This document shows, in pieces, positions 31,953 through 44,281 of a stretch of 64,000 nt of DNA. Position numbers and translations under genes: made by a program. Numbering within the stretch: position 1 is the first letter of the stretch; the number at the start of each line of letters is the position of its first letter. Below the pieces are notes generated by a model, which saw only the letters and a program-made list of their open reading frames with translations, was not told the DNA's origin and did no database searches. The DNA is taken from contig JADILM010000003.1 of assembly GCA_016617785.1 (NCBI GenBank), positions 1,302,001 through 1,366,000 on the forward strand, read 5' to 3'. The stretch comes from Sporobolomyces roseus. Its lineage: Eukaryota > Basidiomycota > Microbotryomycetes > Sporidiobolales > Sporidiobolaceae.

Positions 31953-32773
31953 TCACGCGACTCCCAATTTCTCCAATCTAGATCTCGCGATATCCCACAT
32001 CGCCTTCAAATCCCTCTTCAATTCCTCCCTCCATGGTCCCGATCCAACAGGTTTGATCCTAACTTGTTTTCTTAACTCTGTGAATCTCATCTCTCCTGCA
32101 TCTTGTGATGGTGGTGAAAGAGATAATCCGAGAATTCCCTGTCAAGGAAGAGAGGTCGGTTCATATAGCAAATTGTGGGAAGGAAGGGAAGGGAGAGGGA
32201 GAGAGAGAGAGACGAACTTCTAGTTCTGGGACTATTTCTGCTCGAGAACGACCGTTTACGAAAGTGATGTAGCGAAGATTTGGATAAGTTTCTTCATAGA
32301 ATGCATTCAACATCTATTTCTCGAACACAATTCAAGAGGTCGATCGATCGAGAGGTCCTTCAGCTCGACGTTTCAGAGTGTACAGAGTGTCCAGAGCGGA
32401 GAGGAAGCGAAAGACTCACGGTTAATCTCCTGAGTACATGACCACTCGTAGGTTCTTTACCCGAAGTCTTTCCCTGTTCACTCTCACTCGCCGTACTTAA
32501 TCCAGTTTGCTCCCCGATCCTGGGATGACTTGCGACGAAACTTGCCTGGTCCAATACGTCCCATTCGTCGACTAATTCTTGACATAAATCGAGGAGTTGT
32601 TTGTAGGAACTAGGTTTCGAAGGGAGGGAAGAGAGACGGGAGTGGAGTTGGGGAGCTAGGAGGGAAGAGAGAGGTGGAGAGGGTTCGAGGAGTTGAGAGA
32701 GGACGGGAATGAAGGAGGAAGGGGAAGGGGAATAAACTAGGAGTGAAATTCGAGGTGGTGGGAGTTGATCCAT
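31953..32773 (-). CDS. OHCU decarboxylase (uric acid degradation)
   Basis: 2-oxo-4-hydroxy-4-carboxy-5-ureidoimidazoline decarboxylase, the third step from urate to S-allantoin. Exons 32773-32420, 32313-32218 and 32138-31953 join in phase to 211 residues. The family signatures are FVASHPRIGE, carrying the catalytic His region (SHPRIG), LNAFYEETYPNLRYITFVNG and NGRSRAEIVPELE; exon 3 ends with LKAMWDIARSRLEKLG. Between the HPRIG motif and LNAFYEE is a 25-residue Ser/Glu/Gly stretch longer than usual. Fungal proteins are often peroxisomal, but the C-terminus KLGVA is not a clear PTS1. Start is 291 bp from the divergent gluconokinase start. Confidence 0.92.
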
Positions 32774-33064
32774 CTTGAGAGTAGGGGATTTGATAAAGTT
32801 TGCTAGTTGGATGCTTGAAGTGGATAAGGGATTGAGAGTGAAGAGGAGAAGAGGAGAAGAGAGAGTTCTTATCGATCAACAATTTCCAATTATCTCTTAA
32901 CTCCTGTCTTTCTGCCTCTGCTTCCTTCCTTCCACTGCACACTCACAAATCCCTTTCTCACTGAGCGGGCTGGTGTAGATCACGACCAGCGACATTCGGC
33001 CGACAAAAGTTTAAATCTCATCTTTCATTCCTCCCCTCTCTCCCTCACCATACTCGAAAGTACT
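32774..33064. promoter_or_regulatory. Divergent promoter, OHCU decarboxylase / gluconokinase
   Basis: 291 bp between two divergent metabolic gene starts, with G/A-rich runs on the minus-gene side and C/T-rich runs before the gluconokinase ATG. Shared regulation is possible but no specific site was recognised. Confidence 0.45.
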
Positions 33065-34070
33065 ATGGCACCTCTACCAGCTCTCATTATAGTAATGGGT
33101 ACCAGTGGATGCGGGTGAGCTCTTCTCCCCCTTTCTCTCTCTCACTCTTCCCCCCACTCATCCTCGGTTGACAATTTCCTTCCTCCTCTCACTCTAGAAA
33201 GTCAACAGTAGGACTGGCCCTAGCTCAGCAGCTAGCAATCCCATTCGTAGATGGTGACGACCTACATCCTGCCGCGAACGTAGCTAAAATGAGTGCTGGA
33301 CATCCATTGACTGATGAAGTCAGTCGCTCGTCTCGCTCCTCTCGCTCCATCTCGTCCTTACTTCGCTCGTGCTCACGTGTCACATCGACGATATAGGATC
33401 GTATTCCTTGGTTACACCGAATTCGAGAAGATGCGATTCTCTTGACCTCTCCCGAAGGCCTCACAGCTCTCGACACTCCCTCACCAGGACCCACTTCCTC
33501 CTCCGAACTCCCCTCTTCCATTTCCCATGAGCTCTCAGTCGCTCTCTCCAGAATCCAACCTGCCTCATTAGCCTCGCGTCACTCAGCGAAAGAATCTGGA
33601 AAAGAACGAGAACGAGAAGGAGTAGTAGTTGCGTGTTCGGCGTTGAAGGAACAATACAGGAACTTATTGAGGGGTGAGGAAGCCCACTTGAGTTTACCAG
33701 GGGGAAGACAAGTCGAAGAAGGGAAACATTTACATAAACATATCGAAACTTATTTCATTTACCGTTAAGTCTTTCTCTCTCTCTCTTTTTTTTTTGGAAT
33801 GTGATGGGCTGATGAGGATTGGGGGGTGTAGTGAAAGGTACGAGAGACTTGTTGTTGAATAGGATGAAGAATAGAGCAGGACATTTCATGAAATCTGACA
33901 TGTTGGATAGTCAATTATCTACTTTGGAAGAACCTCACGAAACGAACGAACCGAGGGTGGTAGTTGTCAAATTGGGCAAGGGTGAAGGGGAAGTAGAGGA
34001 GAGGGGGAAAGAGGAGGTGATAGAGGAAACGGTTGAGAGGTTGAAAGGGATTATTGGGGACGTAGAATGA
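33065..34070 (+). CDS. Gluconokinase
   Basis: ATP-dependent phosphorylation of D-gluconate to 6-phosphogluconate, feeding the pentose phosphate pathway. Exons 33065-33114, 33198-33318, 33397-33763 and 33832-34070 join in phase to 258 residues. Intron 1 splits the Walker A loop: MGTSGCG at the end of exon 1 and KST at the start of exon 2. GntK-type signatures follow: [48 protein letters not shown], and LKGTRDLLLNRMKNRAGHFMKSDMLDSQLSTLEEP (substrate/lid region). The usual length is 170-200 residues; the excess is a Ser/Pro-rich insertion after DAILLTSPEGL and a polar loop around the SAKESGKEREREG stretch. The last intron contains a long pyrimidine tract with a T10-type run. Divergent from the uric-acid pathway gene. 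Confidence 0.93.
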
Positions 34071-34264
34071 AAAGGTCGCTTTGTACTGATAGATACTGGT
34101 TCAAACCTTAGAGTGGATATCTCGTCGTATATAGTATATAGATGAAGTTTGGAAGAGAAGAATTTCACTTTTTCGACTTAGCGGATTTCGAGAGCAGAAA
34201 CGCGAAACGCGTCCACGAGGTTTCTCTCTCTCTCTCCCCTCTTCCCCTCAAAACCTAGCTAGAT

Positions 34265-37200
34265 ATGTCTTCACCACCTTCCAAGAAGCGTCGTACATCT
34301 CCAGGACCCTCTTCACCACTCCCAGGTCCTTCTCCTCCGTCAGCAAACCAAGAAGGAATCTCGGCATCCACTTCAACTCTCCTCGCTGACCCAACCCCAA
34401 TAGTCGCGCCTTCAACAGAAGTACCAGATGAAGAACACGCTGCACCACCTTCGACAGCTGCTGGTGCTCACGCGAAACCGTTGAGTGCTTTGTTCAATTC
34501 GAATTTACAAAGTACTAGGTATTCACCAAAGAAGAAGAAGGGAGGGATCATGGGGAAAGGGAAAGGGAAAGAGAATGGAACGGCTGAGGATGAAATGAGG
34601 GAAGAGAAAGAGGGGTTCACGGAAATGTTGGCAAGGTTGAAAGAGAATGGTTCGTTATCGCTTCTCCCTCATCTGTCATCTTGAAAGGGACTGATAAGGT
34701 AAGCGAGTGGTTCGAACAGCTACGAATGAAGAAGCTGAAGGATGGGCGAGACCTAAAGCTCCTACTTTGAATCCGGCGAAAGATAAATTCGGTGCGAAAC
34801 CTCTCTCTCTCTCTTCCGCACTCATTCCCCTGGAAGAGGGTACTGATTGTCAATTCGGTGTGCTCTCACAGTGTTCCAGCAGATCGACATCGAGGAATAC
34901 ATACCACCTGGTGCGGGACCTCAAATTAGAGCATTCGGAGTTACTCAAGTACGCTTTCAAAATCTCTCATGAGCCTTTACTCGCTTCGAGGAGGTAAGCT
35001 AATGAAGGAACCTGCTGGCGTACAGGCTGGTCATTCGGTGTTGCTTCATGTCAAGGGTTTCTTACCTTACTTTTGGGTTGCTGCTCCGAAAGGTTTCACG
35101 AATTCAGATTGTGCTCCTCTATTCGAACATCTCAACGTGCGTCTCTCGCTTTTGTCCAACTCTCCTCTGACGTAGCTGAGTTGTGGGACCTAATCGAGGA
35201 ATGCAGGCGAATCATTTCAACGGAACTCGACCTATTCGAGGAGTTTCAATGGCGAACAAACGATCCTTGTGGGGATACAAAGGAGATTCAGTTTCACCTT
35301 TCATCAAGATCACGATCAGTGACACGAAGAGTTATCCTAAAGTGAGGAATGCGTTCGAGAGGGGTGAAGTCAACTTTAAGGATTATTTCGATGGAGTTAG
35401 TTTGATGACTTTCGAATCGAATATCGCTTATACTTTGAGGTTCATGATTGATCATCACGTACGTCCCGATCTCTCCTTTCCATCAGAAGTCGACAGCGCT
35501 CTGATGGGATGGAATCGTGACCTACAGATTGTCGGAATGAATTGGTTAGAATTACCTGCTGGAGGATGGAATTTGGCAAAGAAACCTCAATCAAACTGTC
35601 AATACGAAGTCGAATGCGAGTGAGTCCTCATCTTCCTCCCCTCCCTGACATTCTTAACTCGGAACTGAAATGTTTTCGTCGATTTTCAGTCATTCGGCAT
35701 TGATCTCGCATGCTGCAGAAGGAGATTGGTCTCATATCGCTCCACTCCGTATTTTGTCGTTCGATATCGAGTGTGCTGGTCGAAAAGGTATCTTCCCAGA
35801 GCCCGACATCGATCCCGTCATTCAAATCGCAAACATGGTCACTCGACAAGGTCAGTCCACATTCTCCTCTTTTCTCCTCCTGCTCAATCTGATCCTTCGT
35901 CTGATCTATAGGGGAATCGAAACCATTCATTCGAAACGTCTTTACTCTCAACACTTGCGCTCACATCGTCGGATCCGAAGTACTCGAGTTCCAGAGGGAG
36001 CAAGAGTTGCTATCGAAGTGGAGAGAGTTTGTCGAGGAAGTCGATCCAGATTTGATCATTGGTTACAATACGAGTCAGTTCGATGTACCGTATTTGATGG
36101 ACAGGGCGAAAGCGCTCAAAGTGACGGATTTCCCTTACCTCGGAAGATTGAAAGGTGAGTCCCCTACTCTCCCTTGCATCTCTGCATACCCACGTCATGA
36201 GAAGCTGACTGCACGCTCATCGCTAGGTGTCAAATCGGATGTCAAGGATACTCATTTCTCTTCGAAAGCTTACGGAAACCGAGATTCCAAAGAGACCGTC
36301 ATGGAAGGTCGATTACAACTCGACATGCTTCAAGTCATGCAACGTGACTACAAATTACGTTCTTACACCCTCAATTCCGTTTGCGCTCATTTCCTAGGTA
36401 AGTTCCTTTCTCTCAAAGTGCGATCGGATAAGAATGCTGATGTGAATCTCTCGGAGTGCAGGTGAACAAAAGGAAGATGTACATCATTCAATCATTACGG
36501 ATTTGCAGAATGGTAACGCCGAATCGAGGCGTCGTTTAGCTGTTTACTGTTTGAAGGTGAGGGCAATCGTCGATTCGATTCACCGGGCAGTAGCTGATCT
36601 CGTGGGTCGATCAAATGTCGCACAGGATGCCTACCTACCTCAGCGAATCATGGACAAGCTCATGTCGTTCATCAACTACATCGAAATGGCTCGAGTGACT
36701 GGAATTCCCTTCAACTACCTCCTCTCTCGCGGACAACAAATCAAAGTCATTTCTCAACTGTACCGCAAAGCTCTCGAAACGGGCTACGTCGTCCCTGCGC
36801 TCAAGCAAGAAGGCTCGGATGAACAGTACGAGGGAGCTACCGTGTTGGAACCGGAACAAGGTTATTACGACGTACCGATTGCGACTTTGGATTTCGCTAG
36901 TTTGTACCCTTCGATCATGCAGGCTCACAACCTATGCTACACGACTCTACTCGACGCTAAGATCGCTCAAGCTCTACAACTGAAAGAGGGAGAAGATTAC
37001 GTTCGAACTCCAAATAATGGTTTGCTTCTCTCTCTTGATGAACTGAATCAAATCATCTTGCTCATTTGTTTACGAGTCAACAGATCTATTTGTCAAAGCT
37101 CATCGTCGCAAAGGACTTCTCCCTACGATTCTCGAAGATCTTCTCGGTGCTCGTAAACGCGCTCGAGCAGAACTCAAGAATGAGAAAGATCCTTTCAAGC

Positions 37201-39069
37201 GTGCCGTTCTCGATGGTCGTCAACTCGCGCTCAAGGTTCGTCTTTGCTCCTTATCCATCGGACGTGTTCTCTCTGATGGATCAGGCGGCACGTGGAACAG
37301 ATTTCGGCAAATTCAGTTTATGGATTCACTGGTGCCACGATCGGAAAGCTTCCTTGTTTACCAATCTCGATGTCGGTCACTGCGTATGGTCGTGAGATGA
37401 TTGAGAAGACGAAACAGGTTCGTCGCGATCGTCTTCATCAGAAATCGCTTTTCGAAGCTGACTTCACTCTGGGACGTGCCACTTGTACAGGAGGTGCAAG
37501 ACAGATACAACACTGCGAACGGTTACGAGTACGATGCTTCGATCATCTACGGAGATACCGATTCAGTCATGGTTCGATTCGGTTGTCCAGATCTCGAAAC
37601 CGCTATGAAACTAGGTTCGTCCCGACTTATCCGCGCATCTCGTTCCTCTGATGTATTGTACTGATGGTCCAGCGATGTCGGTTCGAACAGGAGCGGAAGC
37701 AGCAGAATTCGTCACTTCGAAATTCATCAAACCGATTAAACTCGAGTTCGAAAAGGTTTACTTCCCTTACTTGCTCATTTCGAAGAAGCGTTATGCTGGA
37801 TTGTACTGGACGAAACCTGAGAAGTATGACAAGATGGATACAAAAGGTATCGAGGTACGTCTTCCACACCTCTCTTCGCAACCTGATTCGCTCGAACTGA
37901 CTCCTGGCTTTCACTGCTCGCTAGACTGTTCGTCGTGACAATTGTCGTTTGGTCGTGACGGTCATCGACACTTGCTTGCGAAAGATGTTGATCGAACGAG
38001 ACGTCAAAGGTGCAGAAGATTACGCGAAACAAGTCATTTCAGACTTGCTCACGAACAAAGTCGATCTCTCTCAACTGGTCATCACGAAAGCTCTCGCCAA
38101 AGCGGGTACGCCTCTCTTCCTTATCTTCGTCTATTCTGAGGAGCTGATCTGATCTACTCTCGACGTCTGGCAGATTACGCTGCGAAACAAGCACACGTCG
38201 AACTCGCTGAGAGGATGAAGAAACGAGATGCTGGATCTGCCCCTGCTCTTGGAGATCGAGTAGCTTGTGAGTCTCCTTTGTCGATGCTCGCTTCTCGGGA
38301 CTCGTAGCTAACAATCTCTTTCCCTCTAGACGTTATCATTAAAGGGACTAAAGATGCTCGAGCATACGAGAAGTCTGAAGATCCTCTTTACGTCCTCGAG
38401 AACAACATCCCGATCGACACTCGCTACTATCTCGACAATCAACTCTCAAAACCCTTGTTGAGGATCTTTGAACCTATCTTGGGAGAGAAAGCATCTTCTC
38501 TTCGTGAGTCGAATCTCTTCACGATTAATCGGACTTAGCTGACTTTCGTGACTGATTGCGTCTACAGTCGCCGGAGATCACACTCGTACTGTCTCCATCG
38601 TCGCACCCACTGTCGGAGGTCTCATGAAATTTGCCGTCAAAACCGTCACTTGCCTCGGATGTCGAACTCCTCTGAAACCCGGTTCTCTCAGTTCGTCCAC
38701 CTCTCCCCTTTCTCCCTTACAACTCTTACTGACCCTCTCGCACTCTCACAGATCAAGCCGTCTGCGCGAATTGTCGACCACGAACTGCCGAACTTCATTC
38801 GAAACAAGTCGCACTCGCTTCAAACGCAGAAACCGCTTTCGCTCGTCTCTGGACTCAATGTCAACGCTGTCAAGGATCATTACATCAAGATGTACTCTGC
38901 ACGAGTAAAGATTGTCCAATCTTCTACATGAGGAAGAAGGCTCAGAAAGAAGCGGTCGATTCAGTCGCTACTTTGGATCGCTGTGAGTTCTCGGAATCTT
39001 CTCGAATCTTCCCGTCAGATGGCGTACTGATTCGAGTCTTTTGACATCTCAGTCGATGGCGAGTGGTAG
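34265..39069 (+). CDS. POL3: DNA polymerase delta catalytic subunit
   Basis: B-family replicative polymerase with 3'-5' proofreading, the main lagging-strand enzyme. About 20 short introns; the spliced product is roughly 1,090 residues, normal for Pol3. Exonuclease motifs: [12 protein letters not shown] (Exo I), [12 protein letters not shown] (Exo II), YCLKDAYLP (Exo III, completed across an intron at 36556-36626). Polymerase motifs: [17 protein letters not shown] (A), [12 protein letters not shown] (B, restored by splicing at about 37236-37299), YGDTDSVMV (C), and KKRYAGLYW. The C-terminus has both metal-binding sites: CLGC with VCANC (CysA) and CQRC with a downstream CTSKDC (CysB, the iron-sulfur site in this family). 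The basic N-terminus ([12 protein letters not shown]) resembles a nuclear localisation signal. End FDGEW is formed by a last tiny exon. Lies 194 bp after gluconokinase. Confidence 0.97.
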
Positions 39070-39367
39070 GGACTGTCGTCTCGTTCCCTCAGCTTTGTGT
39101 CTAGCTTCACCCGCTCGCATCCTCCCCTCGTCGTTTCTTTTCCTCCTGCTTGTCTCCCTGTAGTTCCCTGGTCTCTTCCGTAGTAGTCTCTCTCTCGCGC
39201 ATGATACTCTTTGTAAAATCAAGCAACTACTTTTCAGTTTTCTTCAAACACATAGCACAACAAGTTCGGTGTTTCGGGTAAAGCGGAGAGTAGATGCACA
39301 AGAACGACTATTGGAGAGACTATGCAGAGGTATGCGAGAGACGAGAGATGGGGGTATTTCGTGTGTT
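39070..39367. other. Convergent 3' region POL3 / iron regulator
   Basis: 298 bp between two convergent gene ends, C/T-rich directly after the POL3 stop. No gene supported. Confidence 0.5.
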
Positions 39368-42300
39368 TTAAGTTTCCTTGTTCTCCTTCATTTCCGTGTC
39401 TCCTCCTCCAGCCTCTACACTACCCTCCTTCTTCTCTTTTCCAGCACCAACAGCGGCGGGCACGAGTAGACCAGCAGGAGCGCTCTTCGTCCTAGGAGGT
39501 AGTTTGACCGCTGCTTGGTGAGGTAAACTTTCGAGATACTTGTCCAAATCATCTTCGTCGAAATGGGGTCTCTTCTTTTCCCCTCCCTCCTTTACTGCTG
39601 AGGTCGACTGTGCTGGACCTTGGGGAACTGCGGGGGAAGGTTGAGGTTGTGAGGGAGGAGGAGCTGGAGTGGAGGAAGAGGAAGTTTGTCGAATTGCTTC
39701 ATCTAGAAGTTTGACGAACGCATCACCACGTTTCACGAACCCTTCTAACCTCCTGATCTGTTCCTTTGCAGCAAGCATTTCACCCGCGAGAGCATCTCTG
39801 AAACTTGCGAGATCCCTGAGGTTGAGTGAAGTTGGAGTGCTCGAATCGGGTTGAGAAGTGGAAGGTGCGGGGAGAAGAACGGATGGAGGAGTCGAGTACC
39901 TCCAATGAGGAGCGTGAGATGATGAGGAAGGGTGAGGGTGCAAGTGAGAGTGGGGATGAGGGTGAGAGTGAGAAGAATTGGGAAGGAGAGGTTGAGCTGA
40001 GGAAGAAAGGACTGGGGAAGCGGTCGAGTGAGGAGCGACGTGATGATGGTGATGATGATGTGGTCCTCTGTGTGCGTGAGAAGAAGAAGGAGCGGGGTGA
40101 ACATGAGATGAGTGGGAGGGAGGTGAATGAGCGCGTTGAACCGTCGCACTCGCTCCTCCAGCCGAAGGATTGGGTCCACTCGTAGCCAAGTGACTGGCGA
40201 CAGCAGCCAATTCCATGAATGCGTTTCGTTCGACGGGAGGACTATCGGAAATCCGATCGCTCTGTCCCTTTTTTGTCGAGGTCGTCGCAGTCTTCCTTCG
40301 TTTCGCTGCTGGAGTGCTGGTACTGTTTGAAGTCGTGGCGTTTGATACGACAGATTCCGTGTCTGAACCTTCACCTGAAGGAGGGGGTGAAGCAGTTCCT
40401 CCTCCTCCTCCACTCGTAGTCGTGGTGGCTCTAGCTTGAGCTTCCAACATGGCAGCTCGATTCTATTCAGCGCACATTACCATGTCAACATTCTCGAAAT
40501 CGAAGAGAAACAAGGGGGGATTAAAGACGATTTGACTCACTTGAGCAGCAGGGGCAGCGGGAACTCGTTTACGACGCTTGATCAAAGGTTTCTTCATATT
40601 CACCGGGCGGTGAGCATTGTGCAACTTGTAGTAGAGGCCTGAATGAAAGGGAGCGAAAGTTGCCGAGTTGTTGAGAGTGGTTGACGAGCAGTGATGAAGG
40701 AGTAGGAGCAGGGTAGAGGTGAAGAGTAGAGCAGAAGTGGTTGTCAGTAACTGCTAGATGTGGGTTGAGCCTTGCTGAAGGGCAAGGAAGAAGAGATCCC
40801 GTTTTTATCGATCTCTAGTCCATCTAGTCTGATTGATTGCCTCCTTTCCGTCACATCAAAAAAACACTTCCCTCGGCAAAACTGTTGATCCCTTCCTTCG
40901 ATTCGGATCCTTCTCTCGTCTTTCCTTTTTGCCATTTGTTTCCCTCCTTCGAAACTCATCAGAAAGAGAAGGAATGAAGCGACTCACCACAAGCGTTACA
41001 TGCTACTCTACCTTCTCCATCCCTCCTCCATAACGGTGTAGTACCTATAAAGCGAGGAAAGAAAACGATAATCAGTTAGTTTCCCCTACTCGCTTCCCTC
41101 AAAAAGAAGAGCACGACATACGAGTTCCACAGTTATGGCATTCCATGATGCCGACATCACTCCCACCTTGCACCATTCCCGCCGCTTGTGCTCCCAACGG
41201 TCCAACACTTCCCTCTTTCTCTTCCTCTTCCTCATTCTTCCTCACTCCTTTCTTCCCTCCCTCCCCACTTGAACTCGCAGCGACGATCGACGCTGACTTT
41301 GAACCCCCAGGCAAATACATGATCCGATTATTGAACGCCGGACAACCCTGACAACAATCTTTCCCTCCACTACCATTACATACTCCTCCTCCTGGACAAC
41401 TCCCGACGGGTGGATCATCGGGATGAGAGATTGCTCGAGGAGGGAGGGAGGAGGTAGAGGCAGAAGCGGAAGCGGAAGCGGCGTGTTGGGACCAGTGAGT
41501 AGGTTGAGAGGGGAGGAGCGAGGTTGAGGGTAAAGGTGAACCAGAAGCGGATTGATTAGCAGAGGTAGACATGGCAGTTGCTGCGGCTGCGGCATTCTTG
41601 CGGCGATTCTTGAAGTACAGACCTGAGGAGTGTGGAATTCGTGATGGAAGTCAGCAAAGAGTCCGGAGGAAGGTGTTAGTGAGAGAGTTTGTGTGAGACT
41701 GACCACAAGCGTTACAGATCGTTTGACCATGTTCATCCCTCCTCCACAATGGTGTAGTAGTGGTTCCACAAGAGGTACAAACGTTGTCTTTCACTTTCGC
41801 AGATTTCTTTTCCTTCTTCTCTTTCGTCGCTTCTCCTTCCTTTCCCTTGTCCTTCGCTTCATTCGTACTCTTGCCTTGCTCTATTTGAGGTGTGAGTGGT
41901 CGAGGTGAGTTAGTCGAAGTTGAAGCGAGAGGATGCAAAAGAGGAGGTGGGGTTGGATGATGTGAGAGAGGAGGGGATTGTGAAGGAGCTTTTGGGAGAT
42001 TCGACAAGATTTGTGCTGCCTGTTGATCATCTTTCGAGTGATCGTTCGTTGGTGGTAGAGTAGGGTTTGGAATAGGAGGGATAGAATGAGGCGAAGGGAG
42101 AGAAAGGGAATGATTTGGCCAATTCATCGGAGGACCTGGAGGGAATCTCGGATAAGGTGCATGTTGAGACTGAGAGTGTGGATGATGGAAGGATGAAATG
42201 GGAGGTAGGTTGAATCGATTCGTAGCCAAGTGAGGGTTGTTGTTGTTGGAAGGGTTAGTTGATGCATTAATTTGAATTGATGATGAAGGAGAAGTCGAAG

Positions 42301-42370
42301 AGGAAGGGGAAGCAATCGGTTGATCGCCTGATTGCTGAGGTGGTGCCAATATAGATGCGATCCTCATCAT
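39368..42370 (-). CDS. Two-finger GATA iron regulator, Urbs1/Fep1/SreA-like
   Basis: Repressor-type GATA factor of siderophore and iron-uptake genes. Two CX2CX17CX2C fingers: CTSCGTTTTPLWRRDEHG with ICNACG, and CHNCGTRTTPLWRRDGEG with ACNACG, each interrupted by an intron at the same place (CNACG|LY), the second finger also by one after CGT. Between the fingers lies the iron-sensing cysteine cluster CPGGGVCNGSGGKDCCQGC, the hallmark of the Urbs1/SreA/Fep1 family. After finger 2 comes a basic region (MKKPLIKRRKRVP), a Ser- and His-rich linker with a run of seven His near 40060 and many SHxH repeats, and a predicted coiled coil (FRDALAGEMLAAKEQIRRLE). The N-terminal 200 residues are Pro/Ser/Asn-rich. 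Start at 42370 assumed. Binding sites (ATCWGATAA-like) were not seen in nearby promoters. Confidence 0.93.
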
Positions 42371-42907
42371 GGCCTACTACTCTTCGCTTGTGACGAGGTG
42401 GATCACTGATTCGACTCGAGATGATTGAATATAGATCAAACTGATCGGATCCGAAAGCATCAGCGAATCCTCGTGTAGGGAGGTGAGGGAGGGAGCGTAC
42501 GGATAGATAGATCCAGTTTGTACCTTGATCTTGTTTAACCGAGACGAACGAGTTGAGGGCAGACGGATTAAGCCGAAACTCAGAGAGAGGAGGGAGTTTC
42601 AACTTTCGAGAATCGTTTTATGTTTCGTTTCATTGGCCACTCTCCAACCTTTTCTTCACTACTATACATCTGCTTCGGAACGCTCTCGGGAGTCCCTATA
42701 ACGACGATTTCCAAACGTGCTCTGCTCTGCTACGCTCTCAACAACTCTCGTGGAAACCCTTTCCTTCTCCTCTTCTCGATCATCTACCCCTGTCATCTCC
42801 GCCGAGGGGTGAGAGGTCGATCCCTCCCTTCCTTCTCCTCTCTCTCCTCCTTCCCCTCACCCTCCCGGCGCTTAGCTTGTTGCTTCTGCTTCTTTGCACC
42901 TCCGATA
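42371..42907. promoter_or_regulatory. Divergent promoter, iron regulator / NAT9-like
   Basis: 537 bp between divergent starts. Plus-strand open frames at 42553-43102 run into the NAT9-like gene in another frame and are not supported. Presumed promoter; an ATAGATAGATCC stretch lies near 42504 but no clear GATA-factor site was identified. Confidence 0.45.
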
Positions 42908-43736
42908 ATGCGTTTGAACGAATCGACGACTCTTTACAATTCCCGACTAGTTCTCCGACCCTACAGAAGGTGGCACGTTCCACAGTACCATGAGTGGATG
43001 GAAGATGAGCAGATCAGGGAACAGACTGCTTCAGAACGCTTATCATCAGAGGAAGAGGAGGAAATGCAAAGTGAGTTCGATCCAGCGTCTCTCAATCGCT
43101 GAACTCTGAGCTGACTGAGTTTCGTTGTTGTTCACAGGATCTTGGAGGTTAGACGAAGACAGTGCGCTGCTTACTCTCCTCTCTTTCCGAAGAATCGCAA
43201 ATTCTCATTCCTCTCGTTTCCTTTTCGCAGAATTAACTTTCATCATTCACCTGCGTTCCCCTTCCGCCCCATCGCCCACCCTAGACCCCGCTGGCTTCCT
43301 CCTCGCCCACAACGACTCCTCAACCATGTTAGGAGACGTCAACTTATTCCTACACCCGTCCTCACCTCCCTCCTCTCCCTCTCTTTCCTCCTCCTCCTCT
43401 CCGACATCGTCCCATCGAGCAGAACTCGAAATCATGTTACCTCCCTCCTCACCTCTCTACACTCCCAGATCAGGAATCGCTTATGAAACTCTCAAATTAT
43501 TCATCTCTTACGCTACCACGCACCTCAATCTGAGACCACAGGATTTCTTTGTCAAGATCGGAATGGAGAATGAGAAGAGTTTGAAATTGTTTGAGAAGCT
43601 TGGACTTGAGGAGATTGGGAGGAGTGAGGTTTTTAGAGAGATCGAGTTGGGATTTAAAGGTGAGAAGTGGGGATGGATGGAAGAGGAGGAGGAGGCAGGA
43701 GAAGTAGAGGATCCGAGGAATGAAGAGAGGGATTGA
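42908..43736 (+). CDS. GNAT N-acetyltransferase, NAT9-like
   Basis: Homologue of N-acetyltransferase 9, a GNAT-fold enzyme implicated in animals in microtubule stability. Exons 42908-43070, 43138-43161 and 43231-43736 join in phase to 230 residues. The opening MRLNESTTLYNSRLVLRPY, VPQYHEWMEDEQIREQTASE and MQRSWRLDEDKLTFI (the last built from three exons) follows the NAT9 pattern closely. Later pieces include MLGDVNLFL, AELEIMLPPSS, the acetyl-CoA-region RSGIAYETLKLFISYA and FFVKIGMENEKSLKLFEKLG. Exon 2 is only 24 nt. A Ser/Pro-rich insertion interrupts the central sheet after NLFLHPSSP, and the C-terminus is an acidic Glu-rich tail. Function in fungi is not established. Confidence 0.9.
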
Positions 43737-44281
43737 GCGTGATCGGAATTATCGAGAAGAACGGCGGAATTCGAACTGCATCAGGATTGCGAGGAATGCA
43801 CGAGTTCAAAATCTTCACCTCGACAATACTGCGCAACGCCGAGAGAGAGAGAGAGCGCAACGTATGGATCGATAGCTGTAAGCTGTTGGCGGTGGGCAGA
43901 GAAACCGGAGGTCCAAGAGGAGAACCGGAAAACGAGAAACGAGAAACGAGAAATGAGAAATGAGAAAAGGGAAACGAGTAACGACTTTACATCAAGGGCG
44001 TCAGAACAAGGTAGAAACGGTACGACAACGAAGGAAAAAGAGTGGGCGTTATATGTATGGTATGTTTCGTGAGGGTCGTCAAGGGTAATCAAAAAGAGTA
44101 GGTAAAATGCTTGTGTCAAAAACGATAGATATGTTTGCTATTGAACGATGAGCGAAATGGGGTAAAGAACAAAGGGTAAACAGTCACATACGTAGTGGTG
44201 TCTGTCAGAGGGAATAGATGCAGAGAAAGAAGAAGAGAAAAAAGATCGGAAACCGTGAATTTGTTCGTGAGATCAGAATAT
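43737..44281. other. Convergent intergenic region with 7-nt repeat
   Basis: 545 bp between the NAT9-like gene end and the CLC gene end. Apart from a short heptanucleotide repeat (listed separately) and A-rich sequence, nothing is recognisable. Confidence 0.5.
43934..43968. repeat. Five tandem GAGAAA(C/T) heptamers
   Basis: Five consecutive 7-nt units: GAGAAAC twice, GAGAAAT twice and GAGAAAA once, followed by a decaying GGGAAACGAG copy. A microsatellite-like repeat in a 3' intergenic region. Confidence 0.85.

Noticed and set aside
39745..40413. 222-codon minus-strand frame inside the iron regulator
   Set aside because: Shifted reading of the Ser/His-rich linker; no motif and no independent start context.
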